A stretch of DNA of 64,000 nt from CBDFMR01 sp965249765 (GTDB lineage Bacteria > Bacteroidota > Bacteroidia > Chitinophagales > Saprospiraceae), in contig CBDFMR010000004.1 of the NCBI GenBank assembly GCA_965249765.1, positions 310,001-374,000 of the forward strand, written 5' to 3'. Position 1 is the first letter of the stretch. Every line of letters starts with the position of its first letter. The notes below the pieces were generated by a model, which saw nothing but the letters and a program-made list of their open reading frames with translations, was not told the origin of the DNA and searched no databases. The position numbers and the translations under genes are program-made. Below, piece by piece: positions 49,809 through 57,633 of this stretch.

Positions 49809-50050
49809 CGAACAAACTTCTTGTTCAATTCGGCCAAGTGTTTTACAGGATCAAAATTCTTTGCATACCCGCTTCGTTCACCTGCCTCTATTGCTTCACG
49901 TAATAGGTGTATCTTCTGCTCTCTTTCATCAACCATCCTTAAGCCCGCTCGAATAACTTCGCTGGCAGAGGAATACCTACCAGATTTGATACTTTTTTCT
50001 ATAATTCGCTCGAAATGATTACCGAGTGTAACAGACGTGTTTTTGGCCAT
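49805..50050 (-). CDS. ParD-like antitoxin
   Basis: 81 aa. N-terminal ribbon-helix-helix (NTSVTLGNHFERIIEKSIKS, GRYSSASEVIRAGLRMVDE) followed by a C-terminal toxin-binding arm (REAIEAGERSG). It neutralises the toxin encoded next to it and should repress the pair through the palindrome at 50070-50086. Confidence 0.87.
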   Translation of the reverse strand: MAKNTSVTLGNHFERIIEKSIKSGRYSSASEVIRAGLRMVDEREQKIHLLREAIEAGERSGYAKNFDPVKHLAELNKKFVR

Positions 50051-50069
50051 GGTTTATCTTTTCGCCAAG

Positions 50070-50086
50070 ATACCAATATTTGGTAT
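50070..50086 (-). promoter_or_regulatory. Probable ParD operator
   Basis: ATACCAA and TTGGTAT form a perfect inverted repeat with a 3-nt spacer, 20 nt upstream of the antitoxin ATG. This is the expected place and form for a ribbon-helix-helix operator. Confidence 0.6.
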
Positions 50087-50120
50087 ACGATGCAAGGTTA
50101 GCCGGCACTTTTTGTTTGAT

Positions 50121-50326
50121 CCTACATAACACAAAATGAATGTAATGCGGATTTACAATCCGCATACATTTCAGTTGAACCCTGCTAAAGGGAAACGCGT
50201 TGAGCTAATTTTGCTTTAAGATATGAATTAGTGTGAAAATTGAGAACTACACCTTGCTGTTGTTCAACGGATAATGATATGTCGTCGTCTCTCGACGTAG
50301 GAGAGATATGCGATCATATCTGATGT
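50121..50326 (-). other. attC-like site 2, interrupted by introns at its right end
   Basis: Left box CCTACATAAC (50121-50130). The body holds the hairpin TGCGGATT/AATCCGCA (50146-50164) and another, AGATATG/CATATCT (about 50303-50320). The site is broken at ...CTGATGT by intron A. Bases 50127-50266 recur at 54179-54318 with four differences, and the rest resembles 56595-56650. Confidence 0.6.
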
Positions 50327-50936
50327 GTGTGCCCAGCATGGGCAGCTATGGTGAAAGATAGCTATATATTCTAGAGGGTGCAAGTCCCTTGTGCGCCAGA
50401 GTGATATTTGGAAGTACTAGTAAGCTGCAAGGGCGATAGGGGTGACCCTTAGTCTGAAGGAAGCAGGACTACAAAGGTCAGTCCTAACGAACAGGAACAG
50501 GATACAGAGGCTATTATAGCTGGGTAAGCAAGCACACCTTTGTAATGCCCTAAGAATACCAAAGGTTATAGTAGTAGATCCAGTAGGTATTGACTGAAAG
50601 AATAATGCCCTTACCTGGGGAGGTCTTGAATTAGGTTCGGTATTCCTATAGATCAAGAAGTCAGCCGAGGTCATAGTACCAAGAGTAACGAGTGAGGATT
50701 TCTAATACCATACCCTCTACGGTCTCACAACTGGGGAAGGACTGAACGAAGATCCGTTTGGAAATTCGATATGGAGTACATAAGTATAGCCATTTCTTAA
50801 AGTACAAACTACTCTAGAGTGGTGTAAAGAGCACCCTAGATTATGGGACTTCGAACCGCCGTATACGAGACCCGTACGTACGGTGGTGTGAGAGGCGCAC
50901 CCCATCAACGACAGTTGGTGGGGCCGTCTACTCGAC
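50327..50936 (+). mobile_element. ORF-less group II intron A
   Basis: Begins GTGTGCCCAGC (GUGYG 5' rule) and ends CTACTCGAC. A domain V-like hairpin near 50856-50886 (CCGCCGT/ACGGTGG with a 2-nt bulge) is followed by TGTGAGAGG, as in the other copies. About 610 nt, no maturase ORF. It is about as long as, and closely similar to, the copy at 58713-59310. Ends are inferred from comparing the copies. Confidence 0.7.
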
Positions 50937-51572
50937 GTGTGCTGTGTAGTTTATTTAAAGATGGAGGTATGCTCTCCGATAAGGGGATACAGGTCCACTT
51001 ATCAAACAACTTCTGTAATTTATAAGAGGCAACTTTTATGGATGAAGCGACAGGAGAAAAGGCCGAATTAAATCGGTCATGTATGGATAGGAGAGATGAG
51101 CGCAAGCGAACCTTTCGATGAAGTGGCGAAAAGACCAGTTGTTGTCAAAAATCGGGACATATCGAGGTTTCGATGAAGAGTACAGAAGTTACCTGTTTAC
51201 GGTCTGTATGACAACCGTCATTAAGGAGGCATGACTCCTATCCAGGCTTTAGCTGAGAACCACAGGAAGCCTGTTGTAAATGTTAAATGGAAAGCACAAT
51301 CGGAGAATGTCCGTTAGGCGATTACAAAAGTTGTAACAGGTGGCGGATCAACTCGTAGTAGTGATGAAACATCTGTAATGGAAGTGGAGCGAAGGGGTTG
51401 ACATGCTCTGGATATTTTCATCTTGACAACCACTGGGATTTCGTTCGGCTGGAATGAGCAAGTGATATGTCCTACTCTTTATAGAGTGAGTGTGAAGAGC
51501 CGTGTGAGTCGAGAGGTTCACGCACGGTTCTGTGAGAGGTTTGGGGGTGAGATTCCCCCTTACCTACTCGAC
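50937..51572 (+). mobile_element. ORF-less group II intron B, in tandem with A
   Basis: Starts GTGTGCTGTG directly after intron A and ends CTACTCGAC. Domain V at 51497-51530 is a textbook 34-nt hairpin (GAGCCGT/ACGGTTC, 2-nt GC bulge, GAGA loop, AGC triad). No reverse transcriptase is encoded. It differs clearly from A in the first 500 nt. Part of it (50954-51202) recurs at 48363-48611. Confidence 0.75.
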
Positions 51573-51616
51573 GTGTGCTTTTAATCACTTCCGTAAGGCT
51601 CTATTAAACTTAATAT

Positions 51617-52114
51617 CTATATTTTTTCTGCTTTAAATTTACCTTGGGTAATTTCTATTGTTGTATTATCAATAGCATTAACTCCTGTAAACGAAAAGGT
51701 TCCCTTCATATAAGTAGCATTATTTTCAGATATTGTAACTGTTCCTGATCCCAAAGAATTGTCTGAACCCCAATTACCAAAGGGAGCAACCCGTAAATAC
51801 ACTAAAATAATTTCACTATCCATAGTAGTAAATGTTCCCGTTGCTGTTGCGGTAGGCAGGAGAAGTTGTATAGCAATATTATCACCACTACCACTTTCTT
51901 CAGCTCCTGATAATTGATAAGCATCATCTACACCAATCAATGCACCCACGGTCACCTGATTAATAAAGCTGGAAAATTCAACCCCGTCTATTAAAGCAGT
52001 CATAAAATAATCTTCTCCAGTTATGTCTGATGGTTCATCTGAACCACAAGAAGTAAAGAATGAAAAGATGGATACACTGAAAGTTAGAATTAGTAATACT
52101 TTTAAAATTTGCAT
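51617..52114 (-). CDS. Hypothetical lipoprotein (cassette payload)
   Basis: 165 aa. A hydrophobic signal (ILKVLLILTFSVSIFSFF) ends in TSC, a lipobox at Cys23, followed by GSDEPSDITGEDYFMTA and a beta-rich domain. The ALIDGVEFSS segment resembles DUF6252-type lipoproteins of Bacteroidota, though I am not certain. It would be anchored to the outer membrane or periplasmic face. It lies alone between intron B and attC-like site 3. Confidence 0.6.
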   Translation of the reverse strand: MQILKVLLILTFSVSIFSFFTSCGSDEPSDITGEDYFMTALIDGVEFSSFINQVTVGALIGVDDAYQLSGAEESGSGDNIAIQLLLPTATATGTFTTMDSEIILVYLRVAPFGNWGSDNSLGSGTVTISENNATYMKGTFSFTGVNAIDNTTIEITQGKFKAEKI

Positions 52115-52185
52115 TTTTATAAAATTTTAATTGATGCCTACTTCCATTTAAAGTCCTTTTTTGGCTTGTTCTGACTTTTAATATT

Positions 52186-52259
52186 GCCCATAACACGTTA
52201 ACGCTAAAAAGCGTAGCCATCCCGTAGGGGGCTATGCACTATACACATTGTTGTACACA
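52186..52259 (-). other. attC-like site 3
   Basis: Left box GCCCATAAC (52186-52194) and right box GTTGTACACA (52250-52259). Inner arms GCGTAGCC and GGCTATGC pair, with a short loop, giving the extended stem of an attC. The right box is the reverse complement of TGTGTACAAC at 53497-53506. Confidence 0.65.
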
Positions 52260-52268
52260 GGTTTCTTT

Positions 52269-53486
52269 TTAGGACGGTTCAGTTTCTGATACATCATAAA
52301 TCATAATAGGCTTTTTGAATCCTTTAATTTTTGCTCTGATATGCCCAATTGGACTAACCCAATTTGTATTATGCCCGAAAGTGGATTCAGATACCAAAAT
52401 TTGATTTGGAACGGTCAGTGATTCAATTCTTGCTGCAATATTTACTGTTTCTCCAACTACCCCATATTTCATGCGTTTTTTTGAACCAATATTTCCAACA
52501 ATTAATTTACCACTATTTATTCCTATTCCCATTTCTAAAGAAGGCAGGTTTTTCCGAGCTAGCATATCATTGATTTTCGGCATTGCCTCCTGCATTTTTC
52601 TTGCACATTTAATGGCTTTCTCAGCACAATTACTAACACGATTAGGTGCGCCAAATACCACAAGAATTCCATCGCCAAGAATCTCATTGATATACCCTTC
52701 ATGTTTCTGAATTATCGTAATCATTTCTTCAAAATATAGATTAAGAATGTCGACAATAACACTTGCCTCATATTTTTCAGACATTGGAGAAAAACCTCTT
52801 AAATCACTAATCAAGATGGTAGCATATCTTTCCTCACCACCTAATTCAGGTTGCTCTCCTTCATTTATATCATCCAATAGTGATTCACTCATGTACCTTC
52901 CAAACAACTGTCGGTGAAACTTATTAGATTTTGACAATTCCTTATTTAAGGATTCTAAATGGTCTTTTGATGCCTGAATTTGGCTTTGAATGCTTCCTAA
53001 TTTTTGCATGCGAATTCGTTCAATTAGGAGTTTCCCGATTGTCTTAAAAATATTCAATTCATCATCATCAAGTTTTCTTGGAACAATATCTGCAATGCAA
53101 AGTGCCCCAATATTGTAGCCAAGAAGGCTAGTAAGAGGGAAGCCTGCATAAAATCTTATTTTTGGATCATTGATTACCATTGGGTTATCAAAAAACCGTT
53201 CATCCTTGTGGGTATCCTCAACTATTAAAACCTCATCTTGTAAAATAGTATGACCACAAAAAGAGGTTGACCTATCGCTAGTATTAGCACCTATCCCACA
53301 AGCACTATGTATTGTTTGTTTCTTGCTTTCAATAGATGAAACGTAAGCTATTGGTACATTAAGGCATTTCGACAATATCATAACTATTTTATCAAATTGT
53401 TCTACCTTATTCGAATTCGATAAGTTAAGTGCAATTACGTCTGCAAGCCTTTTATTCTCATTTTTTGGTAATCCTGGTTCTATCAT
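52269..53486 (-). CDS. GAF-domain class III nucleotide cyclase
   Basis: 405 aa, soluble. A GAF domain (about 25-165; CGIGANTSDRSTSFCGHTIL, RFYAGFPLTSLLGYNIGALC) joins through a coiled coil to a class III cyclase domain (about 215-400). Metal-binding Asp are in ILISDLRGFSP and ILGDGILVVFG, and the transition-state Asn/Arg are in VNIAARIE. The base-selecting Lys of adenylate cyclases is Glu here (NEILGDG) and its partner position is Gly (KYGVVGETVN), so cGMP or relaxed specificity is possible. It is the sole gene of its cassette. Confidence 0.85.
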   Translation of the reverse strand: MIEPGLPKNENKRLADVIALNLSNSNKVEQFDKIVMILSKCLNVPIAYVSSIESKKQTIHSACGIGANTSDRSTSFCGHTILQDEVLIVEDTHKDERFFDNPMVINDPKIRFYAGFPLTSLLGYNIGALCIADIVPRKLDDDELNIFKTIGKLLIERIRMQKLGSIQSQIQASKDHLESLNKELSKSNKFHRQLFGRYMSESLLDDINEGEQPELGGEERYATILISDLRGFSPMSEKYEASVIVDILNLYFEEMITIIQKHEGYINEILGDGILVVFGAPNRVSNCAEKAIKCARKMQEAMPKINDMLARKNLPSLEMGIGINSGKLIVGNIGSKKRMKYGVVGETVNIAARIESLTVPNQILVSESTFGHNTNWVSPIGHIRAKIKGFKKPIMIYDVSETEPS

Positions 53487-53496
53487 TTTTTATAAT

Positions 53497-53631
53497 TGTG
53501 TACAACGGTTTGTGTATGGCTAGTTGCGGAAAATCAGTTAGGATTTTCCGACGTACGACGAAGTTAATTAATTCAAGTGAATTTCCCACGAGGAAATTCC
53601 GTAGCAATTAATTATACACATTGTTAGCCAC
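53497..53631 (-). other. attC-like site 4
   Basis: Left box TGTGTACAAC (53497-53506), right box GTTAGCCAC (53623-53631). Outer arms match with mispairs (AAC..TGTGTAT..TTGC), and two perfect 8-bp hairpins lie inside (GGAAAATC/GATTTTCC, GAATTTCC/GGAAATTC). The different left and right boxes are what recombination between two cassettes would leave. Confidence 0.7.
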
Positions 53632-53652
53632 TGGCTTTTAGTTTTCGCTGTT

Positions 53653-54138
53653 TTATAAATCAGCTGGCTTTTCGGTCGAAGTAACACAATCAATTTTCCA
53701 TTGCTCACCATACTTTTTGTAAATTGCTGTCCAAGCAAAATGCGTTTTCCCTTCTACAGTATTTCCAGTTTCGTCCTTATAAGTTAAAGACACAATTTTA
53801 TCAACTATGGTATAAGCCATACTTCTGTCGTCTGAAAACCTAATTATAGGTTCAGTTACATCATCCCATTTAATAAATTCCACTGATGAGAAATATCCAT
53901 TATAACGCGAAATAGTTTCTTCTTTTTTTGGACTACTAATTAATCCTCTATTCACAGATATAAAATTATCAGAAAGTTGGTTAGCAAATGCAATTGAATC
54001 TTTATTAAAGTGGTAATCTCTTTGTGCATTATGTAATTTTAAAATCTTACTTTTCTCTTCTGATTTGTCAATCATTTTTGTTTTTGTACAAGAGGCAGGT
54101 ATTAAAAGAACTATAATTAATGGAAATACTTTTTTCAT
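53653..54138 (-). CDS. NTF2-like (SnoaL/DUF4440-type) lipoprotein
   Basis: 161 aa. Signal peptide VFPLIIVLLIPASC with lipobox Cys17, then a helical start (KILKLHNAQRDYHFNKDSIA) and alternating strands ending HFAWTAIYKKYGEQWKIDCV. This layout is typical of NTF2-fold DUF4440 proteins. Ligand or enzymatic role is unknown. Single-gene cassette bounded by GTTAGCCAC (53623) and GTGGCTAAC (54174). Confidence 0.65.
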   Translation of the reverse strand: MKKVFPLIIVLLIPASCTKTKMIDKSEEKSKILKLHNAQRDYHFNKDSIAFANQLSDNFISVNRGLISSPKKEETISRYNGYFSSVEFIKWDDVTEPIIRFSDDRSMAYTIVDKIVSLTYKDETGNTVEGKTHFAWTAIYKKYGEQWKIDCVTSTEKPADL

Positions 54139-54173
54139 ATATGTGATTTTGATTACAGTACTTATTTTCGCTT

Positions 54174-54318
54174 GTGGCTAACACAAAAGGAATGTCATGC
54201 GGATTTACAATCCTCATACATTTCAGTTGAACCCTACTAAAGGGAAACGCGTTGAGCTAATTTTGCTTTAAGATATGAATTAGTGTGAAAATTGAGAACT
54301 ACACCTTGCTGTTGTTCA
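54174..54318 (-). other. attC-like site 5, left part (split by an IS91-type element)
   Basis: Left box GTGGCTAAC (54174-54182) and a body nearly identical to attC-like site 2. The site stops at ...GTTGTTCA, where the IS91-type element begins, and resumes at 56595. Confidence 0.7.
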
Positions 54319-54416
54319 TGTTTCACAATGATTTATTGGTGAGCTTCTGTACATGTTACTTTTTTCTCATTATTATCTACGGTAAAGACATAGGAGTATC
54401 CCTTGAGATATGAGTA

Positions 54417-55694
54417 TTAGTATTCCAGCCTTGCAGATTTTCTATTCATGGGAGGACCTCTGTAAGAAGGAATGGTGATAAAATTGAATATCCACTTTAT
54501 GTCGGCCCTCAATGCGGTTATCTCAAATTCATCGTGCTGACATTGTTTACACTTGTTTCCATCTAGTCCATTGAGGTAATTCAATATCTGGAATATCATC
54601 CTCACGGTATGGCCATTGCGCTTTAGAATATCAGGAATCTGATCTTTGATACGCTTGTAAGTCACTGGCGCATGGATGCCATAGTATCTCGATTTCTGAA
54701 AATAGGGAGGAAGGACATGTGTCATGAATTGATGCATGGCTACCAATGGTCGTAATGACTTGACAGCAACTGGTGCCGCTTGACCCATTTTCTGGTTGCG
54801 ATAATCTTTATACGTGATGAGAACAAGGTTGTTGTTCTTCTGCTGAGACGCGACATATTCCAATCGCGATTTTGAGATTGCTATGCGATTGATATAGCGA
54901 GCCAGGTACCTTTCCAATACTTCGGTGTCTGATGTGGGGTACTCGTTCTTTACATTCCATCGCTTATGTTTTATCGTCGCAATTAATTCATTCATGTCAT
55001 CTACCTCTGCAAGGTCTCCCTTTGCCCGATGTTGTTCTAGCATCTTGAGAAAAGTCTCCCTGTACACTTTGCATATCTGTCTGTAGGAGGCCAGTTTCTT
55101 TTTGCGCTTTGGCCAACTCCAAGAACCATTGTCATCTATTCCGCCAAAGGTGATTAAACTATGCACATGGATGTGGTACTTCATGTCTGAGCCAAAGGTG
55201 TGGAGTACGGAAACCATGCCGGGCAGGCCACCCACATTTCGGGGATCGGCGGCTAAAATCTTTATGGTCTTCCATGCCGCTCGCATGGTGATGTTATAAA
55301 TGACCTGCTTATTCTTCTTCGCCAGTTTATTCAACTCATGGGGTATGGTAAATACGGTATGCACATAAGGTACTGCAAGGAATTTTTGGGTTAATTTTTC
55401 CTGCCATAGTTTTCGCTTTAGGTTTTGGCACAATGGACATTGGGAGTGACCACAAGAAAGGTAGATATGTCTAGCATGGCCACAGTGCTTGCAAGTGACT
55501 CGCTTGCCGCCTAGGGCTGGTGTTCGGCAAACTCTTATGGCTCTGATCAACTTGATGTGATGGAGGGGTGGCTTGTAGATGCGGATGTAATCCTCTCCGT
55601 AGCTCCTGAAGAGGTCCCCGATCGACTTATCCAGTTGATATCCTGATGGATCTTGTCTAGCGGATGATTTACATGGGTTTGCCTTTCTACACAT
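54417..55694 (-). CDS. IS91-family (HUH) transposase
   Basis: 425 aa. Zinc-binding N-terminus (CKHCGHARHIYLSCGHSQCP), HUH metal site KYHIHVHSLITFGG, and the catalytic Tyr region YLARYINRIAISKSRL. It drives rolling-circle transposition. The frame overlaps the upstream recombinase gene by 148 nt, so the real start may be an ATG-less internal codon or coupling may be used. All key motifs are present. Confidence 0.88.
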   Translation of the reverse strand: MCRKANPCKSSARQDPSGYQLDKSIGDLFRSYGEDYIRIYKPPLHHIKLIRAIRVCRTPALGGKRVTCKHCGHARHIYLSCGHSQCPLCQNLKRKLWQEKLTQKFLAVPYVHTVFTIPHELNKLAKKNKQVIYNITMRAAWKTIKILAADPRNVGGLPGMVSVLHTFGSDMKYHIHVHSLITFGGIDDNGSWSWPKRKKKLASYRQICKVYRETFLKMLEQHRAKGDLAEVDDMNELIATIKHKRWNVKNEYPTSDTEVLERYLARYINRIAISKSRLEYVASQQKNNNLVLITYKDYRNQKMGQAAPVAVKSLRPLVAMHQFMTHVLPPYFQKSRYYGIHAPVTYKRIKDQIPDILKRNGHTVRMIFQILNYLNGLDGNKCKQCQHDEFEITALRADIKWIFNFITIPSYRGPPMNRKSARLEY

Positions 55695-56491
55695 AGATGT
55701 ATATATCGCTCAGTGGTTTTAAGATGTTTGTGACCAAGCTGCTGCTTTAGATATACCAAATCAGTACCAGATTCTAAATGATGGGTTGCATAGGCATGTC
55801 TTAGGGTATGTACGGACGCTTGTTTGCTCAGCCTGGCATTCTTCTTTGCTTGGCGCATAGTCCATTGTCCAGAACTGGAACAATACCTTTCGCCTTTCTT
55901 ATGACCATTGAAAAGATAGTTGACGGGTTTGAGCTTCTGATAGTATTGTGTCAGGATATCTATGAGGCTAGCGGGTATGCGTATGTACCTGTCCTTGGCT
56001 CCTTTTCCTTTTCGTATCCTTATCTGCAGCCTATTCCTATCTATGTCAGAAAAGGTCACATTGGTGGCTTCACTCAAACGAAGTCCCGTTGCATAAACAA
56101 AGCAGATGAAAATCTGATGCTTGTAGGTCGCTGCACTATTTATGAGTTTGATGACATCCTGCAAAGAAAGTGTCTGTGGCAAGGTTCTGTCCTTGCGAGG
56201 ACGAGGGGTTTTGCGTAAAGACCATTCTGCAACAAGGACTTCTCTGAAGTATTTTCGCAACGAAGAGTAGTCGCAGTTAATTGTTGACCACGAACGGCCC
56301 TGCTTGATGCGATACAGAATATACTGCCTGGCTAGATCTTGTGATATTGGATCTCTTGGAAATTTCCTTGTGGCAAATCTCAAAAATCCTTTCAATGTTC
56401 TCAGATACATTTTTCGTGTCGCAGAACTGAAATTCTTCAACAAAAGATGTTCTTCAAAAGCTGTCAGTTGACTTGTGATTGTGGCTTGCAT
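55547..56491 (-). CDS. Tyrosine recombinase of the IS91-type element
   Basis: 314 aa. SAM-like N-terminal domain, then the catalytic set: Arg in ATGLRLSEA, Lys in GKGAKDRYIRI, HxxR in HTLRHAYATH, and LGHKHLKTTERYIH with the Tyr nucleophile. Such recombinases are regular partners of IS91-type transposases in Bacteroidota. It lacks the extra helix block that marks integron IntI, so I do not call it an integron integrase. Confidence 0.85.
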   Translation of the reverse strand: MQATITSQLTAFEEHLLLKNFSSATRKMYLRTLKGFLRFATRKFPRDPISQDLARQYILYRIKQGRSWSTINCDYSSLRKYFREVLVAEWSLRKTPRPRKDRTLPQTLSLQDVIKLINSAATYKHQIFICFVYATGLRLSEATNVTFSDIDRNRLQIRIRKGKGAKDRYIRIPASLIDILTQYYQKLKPVNYLFNGHKKGERYCSSSGQWTMRQAKKNARLSKQASVHTLRHAYATHHLESGTDLVYLKQQLGHKHLKTTERYIHLCVERQTHVNHPLDKIHQDINWISRSGTSSGATERITSASTSHPSITSS

Positions 56492-56594
56492 AACTTATTG
56501 ATTTTGGTTTATATAATCAAAACCAAATCTAAAGAACACTACACAAGAATGTTAGGAGCTTTTGTGATGTATTAGCTTAATTCTGAAAAGGGTT

Positions 56595-56668
56595 TGTTCA
56601 ACGAATGATAGTATCCAGCGTCTCTCGACGAAGGAGAGATATGCTGTGATCACTTAGTGTTAGCCGCA
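56595..56668 (-). other. attC-like site 5, right part
   Basis: Continues the body of site 2 (GTCTCTCGACG, GGAGAGATATGC) and ends in GTTAGCCGCA (56659-56668), the reverse complement of TGCGGCTAAC at 58283-58292. Confidence 0.65.
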
Positions 56669-56672
56669 GGAT

Positions 56673-57128
56673 TTATTCTTCCTCCTCAGTGTTTTTCGTA
56701 ATATCTATTTGAAGATCTTCTTCGATTATCGAGGAAACATTCCAAGTTGGTAGGAATAGATTATTTAACCATTTCGGCTTTTTTGCATGAAGAACACCTC
56801 TACTAGTGCCTACTGTTAATACAAGTAGATGAGTTAGGAGTTCTTTATTTAAGGTTAAAATATTTTCTGAAATATTTGATGACCAAAATTCTTCGACAAG
56901 CTCAAAGTGACATGCACATTCTAACGTTAATATTAATTCTCCTTCTTGAGTGAAAAGATATTTAGTGAATATACCTACTACTTTTTGTTCGTTGCTGACA
57001 TTGATTTTAGTTTTTAAATCGATATCGAATTGAGAGCTTCCTTCAATAAGATTTTCCTTAAATTCAGCAAATTGTTCGGTAGTTATATTAACTAACCTAA
57101 ATGGGACAGTTTTGGTTTTTTTTGTCAT
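56673..57128 (-). CDS. SecB-like chaperone of a toxin-antitoxin-chaperone module
   Basis: 151 aa, acidic tail. Strands around KVVGIFTKYLFTQEGELILT and the helix with NKELLTHLLVLTVGTSRGVL followed by LFLPTWNVSSII follow the SecB layout (vExxGxF... LxxxxxxxxxRxxL... LPxxNV). In known TAC systems a SecB-like protein stabilises a HigA-type antitoxin. Here it overlaps just such an antitoxin gene by ATGA. The SecB assignment is by pattern and context only. Confidence 0.6.
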   Translation of the reverse strand: MTKKTKTVPFRLVNITTEQFAEFKENLIEGSSQFDIDLKTKINVSNEQKVVGIFTKYLFTQEGELILTLECACHFELVEEFWSSNISENILTLNKELLTHLLVLTVGTSRGVLHAKKPKWLNNLFLPTWNVSSIIEEDLQIDITKNTEEEE

Positions 57129-57598
57129 GATGCGATACTTAACTGAACAACTGATTTTTTATATTGCATTTTTTCAATTTCAGGCTGGTTTGTTTTAACC
57201 AAGCCATTAAACGAACTAATCGAATGATTGTAATGAACTTCTACTGGTATTAATTCTGTTCTTATTTGACTTTGTGAATGGTTTGTCTTTTTAATAGATA
57301 GAATTGAAATATTCAAAGCTCTTTCAATTTGTCTAATTTTTGAAATTGTCAAATTTTGTTTCCCCTTCATAATTCTAGTCAGAGCCTGTGGACTTACTTG
57401 TAAATCTTTTGCTAATTGCTCTTGAGTTTTATTGTTTTTCTTCAAAGTAGACTTAATCCTTAATGCTATGATCATGAAATCTTCTAAAGCATGCTCATGT
57501 TTTTTATTCCAATTAGCTATCTGTTTCCATGGGGCATCAGTGTTAATTGGATTAGCTACTTTATTTAATTTATTTTTGTTTTCTTTATTTTGGCTCAT
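57125..57598 (-). CDS. XRE-family (HigA-like) antitoxin with hydrophobic C-terminal extension
   Basis: 157 aa. The HTH_3 domain is clear (KNNKTQEQLAKDLQVSPQAL, TRIMKGKQNLTISKIRQIE, about 55-95). The C-terminal extension (HYNHSISSFNGLVKTNQPEI, QYKKSVVQLSIAS) is unlike plain HigA and could be the chaperone-addiction tail (ChAD) of TAC antitoxins. Middle gene of a three-gene unit, 35 nt after the putative toxin gene. Confidence 0.7.
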   Translation of the reverse strand: MSQNKENKNKLNKVANPINTDAPWKQIANWNKKHEHALEDFMIIALRIKSTLKKNNKTQEQLAKDLQVSPQALTRIMKGKQNLTISKIRQIERALNISILSIKKTNHSQSQIRTELIPVEVHYNHSISSFNGLVKTNQPEIEKMQYKKSVVQLSIAS

Positions 57599-57633
57599 GA
57601 TTTTTATTTTTTATAGATGATTAAATAAGCTAT

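Larger units (their letters stand above)
54319..56594 (-). mobile_element. IS91-type element (transposase plus tyrosine recombinase) inside attC-like site 5
   Basis: About 2.28 kb. Comparison with uninterrupted site 2 places the insertion at GTTCA: left flank ...TGTTGTTCA, right flank TTCAACG(A)ATGATA continuing the repeat. IS91 elements are known to insert at GAAC/GTTC without target duplication, which fits. It carries the genes at 54417-55694 and 55547-56491, both intact. Confidence 0.75.

Noticed and set aside
50417..51105. Small frames inside the group II introns
   Set aside because: Too short, no reverse-transcriptase or maturase motif; they follow intron RNA structure.
55547..56491. 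Tyrosine recombinase as the integron integrase IntI of the cassette array
   Set aside because: It overlaps the IS91-type transposase gene, lies inside the element that splits site 5, and lacks the IntI-specific extra helix; it is the usual IS91-type partner recombinase.
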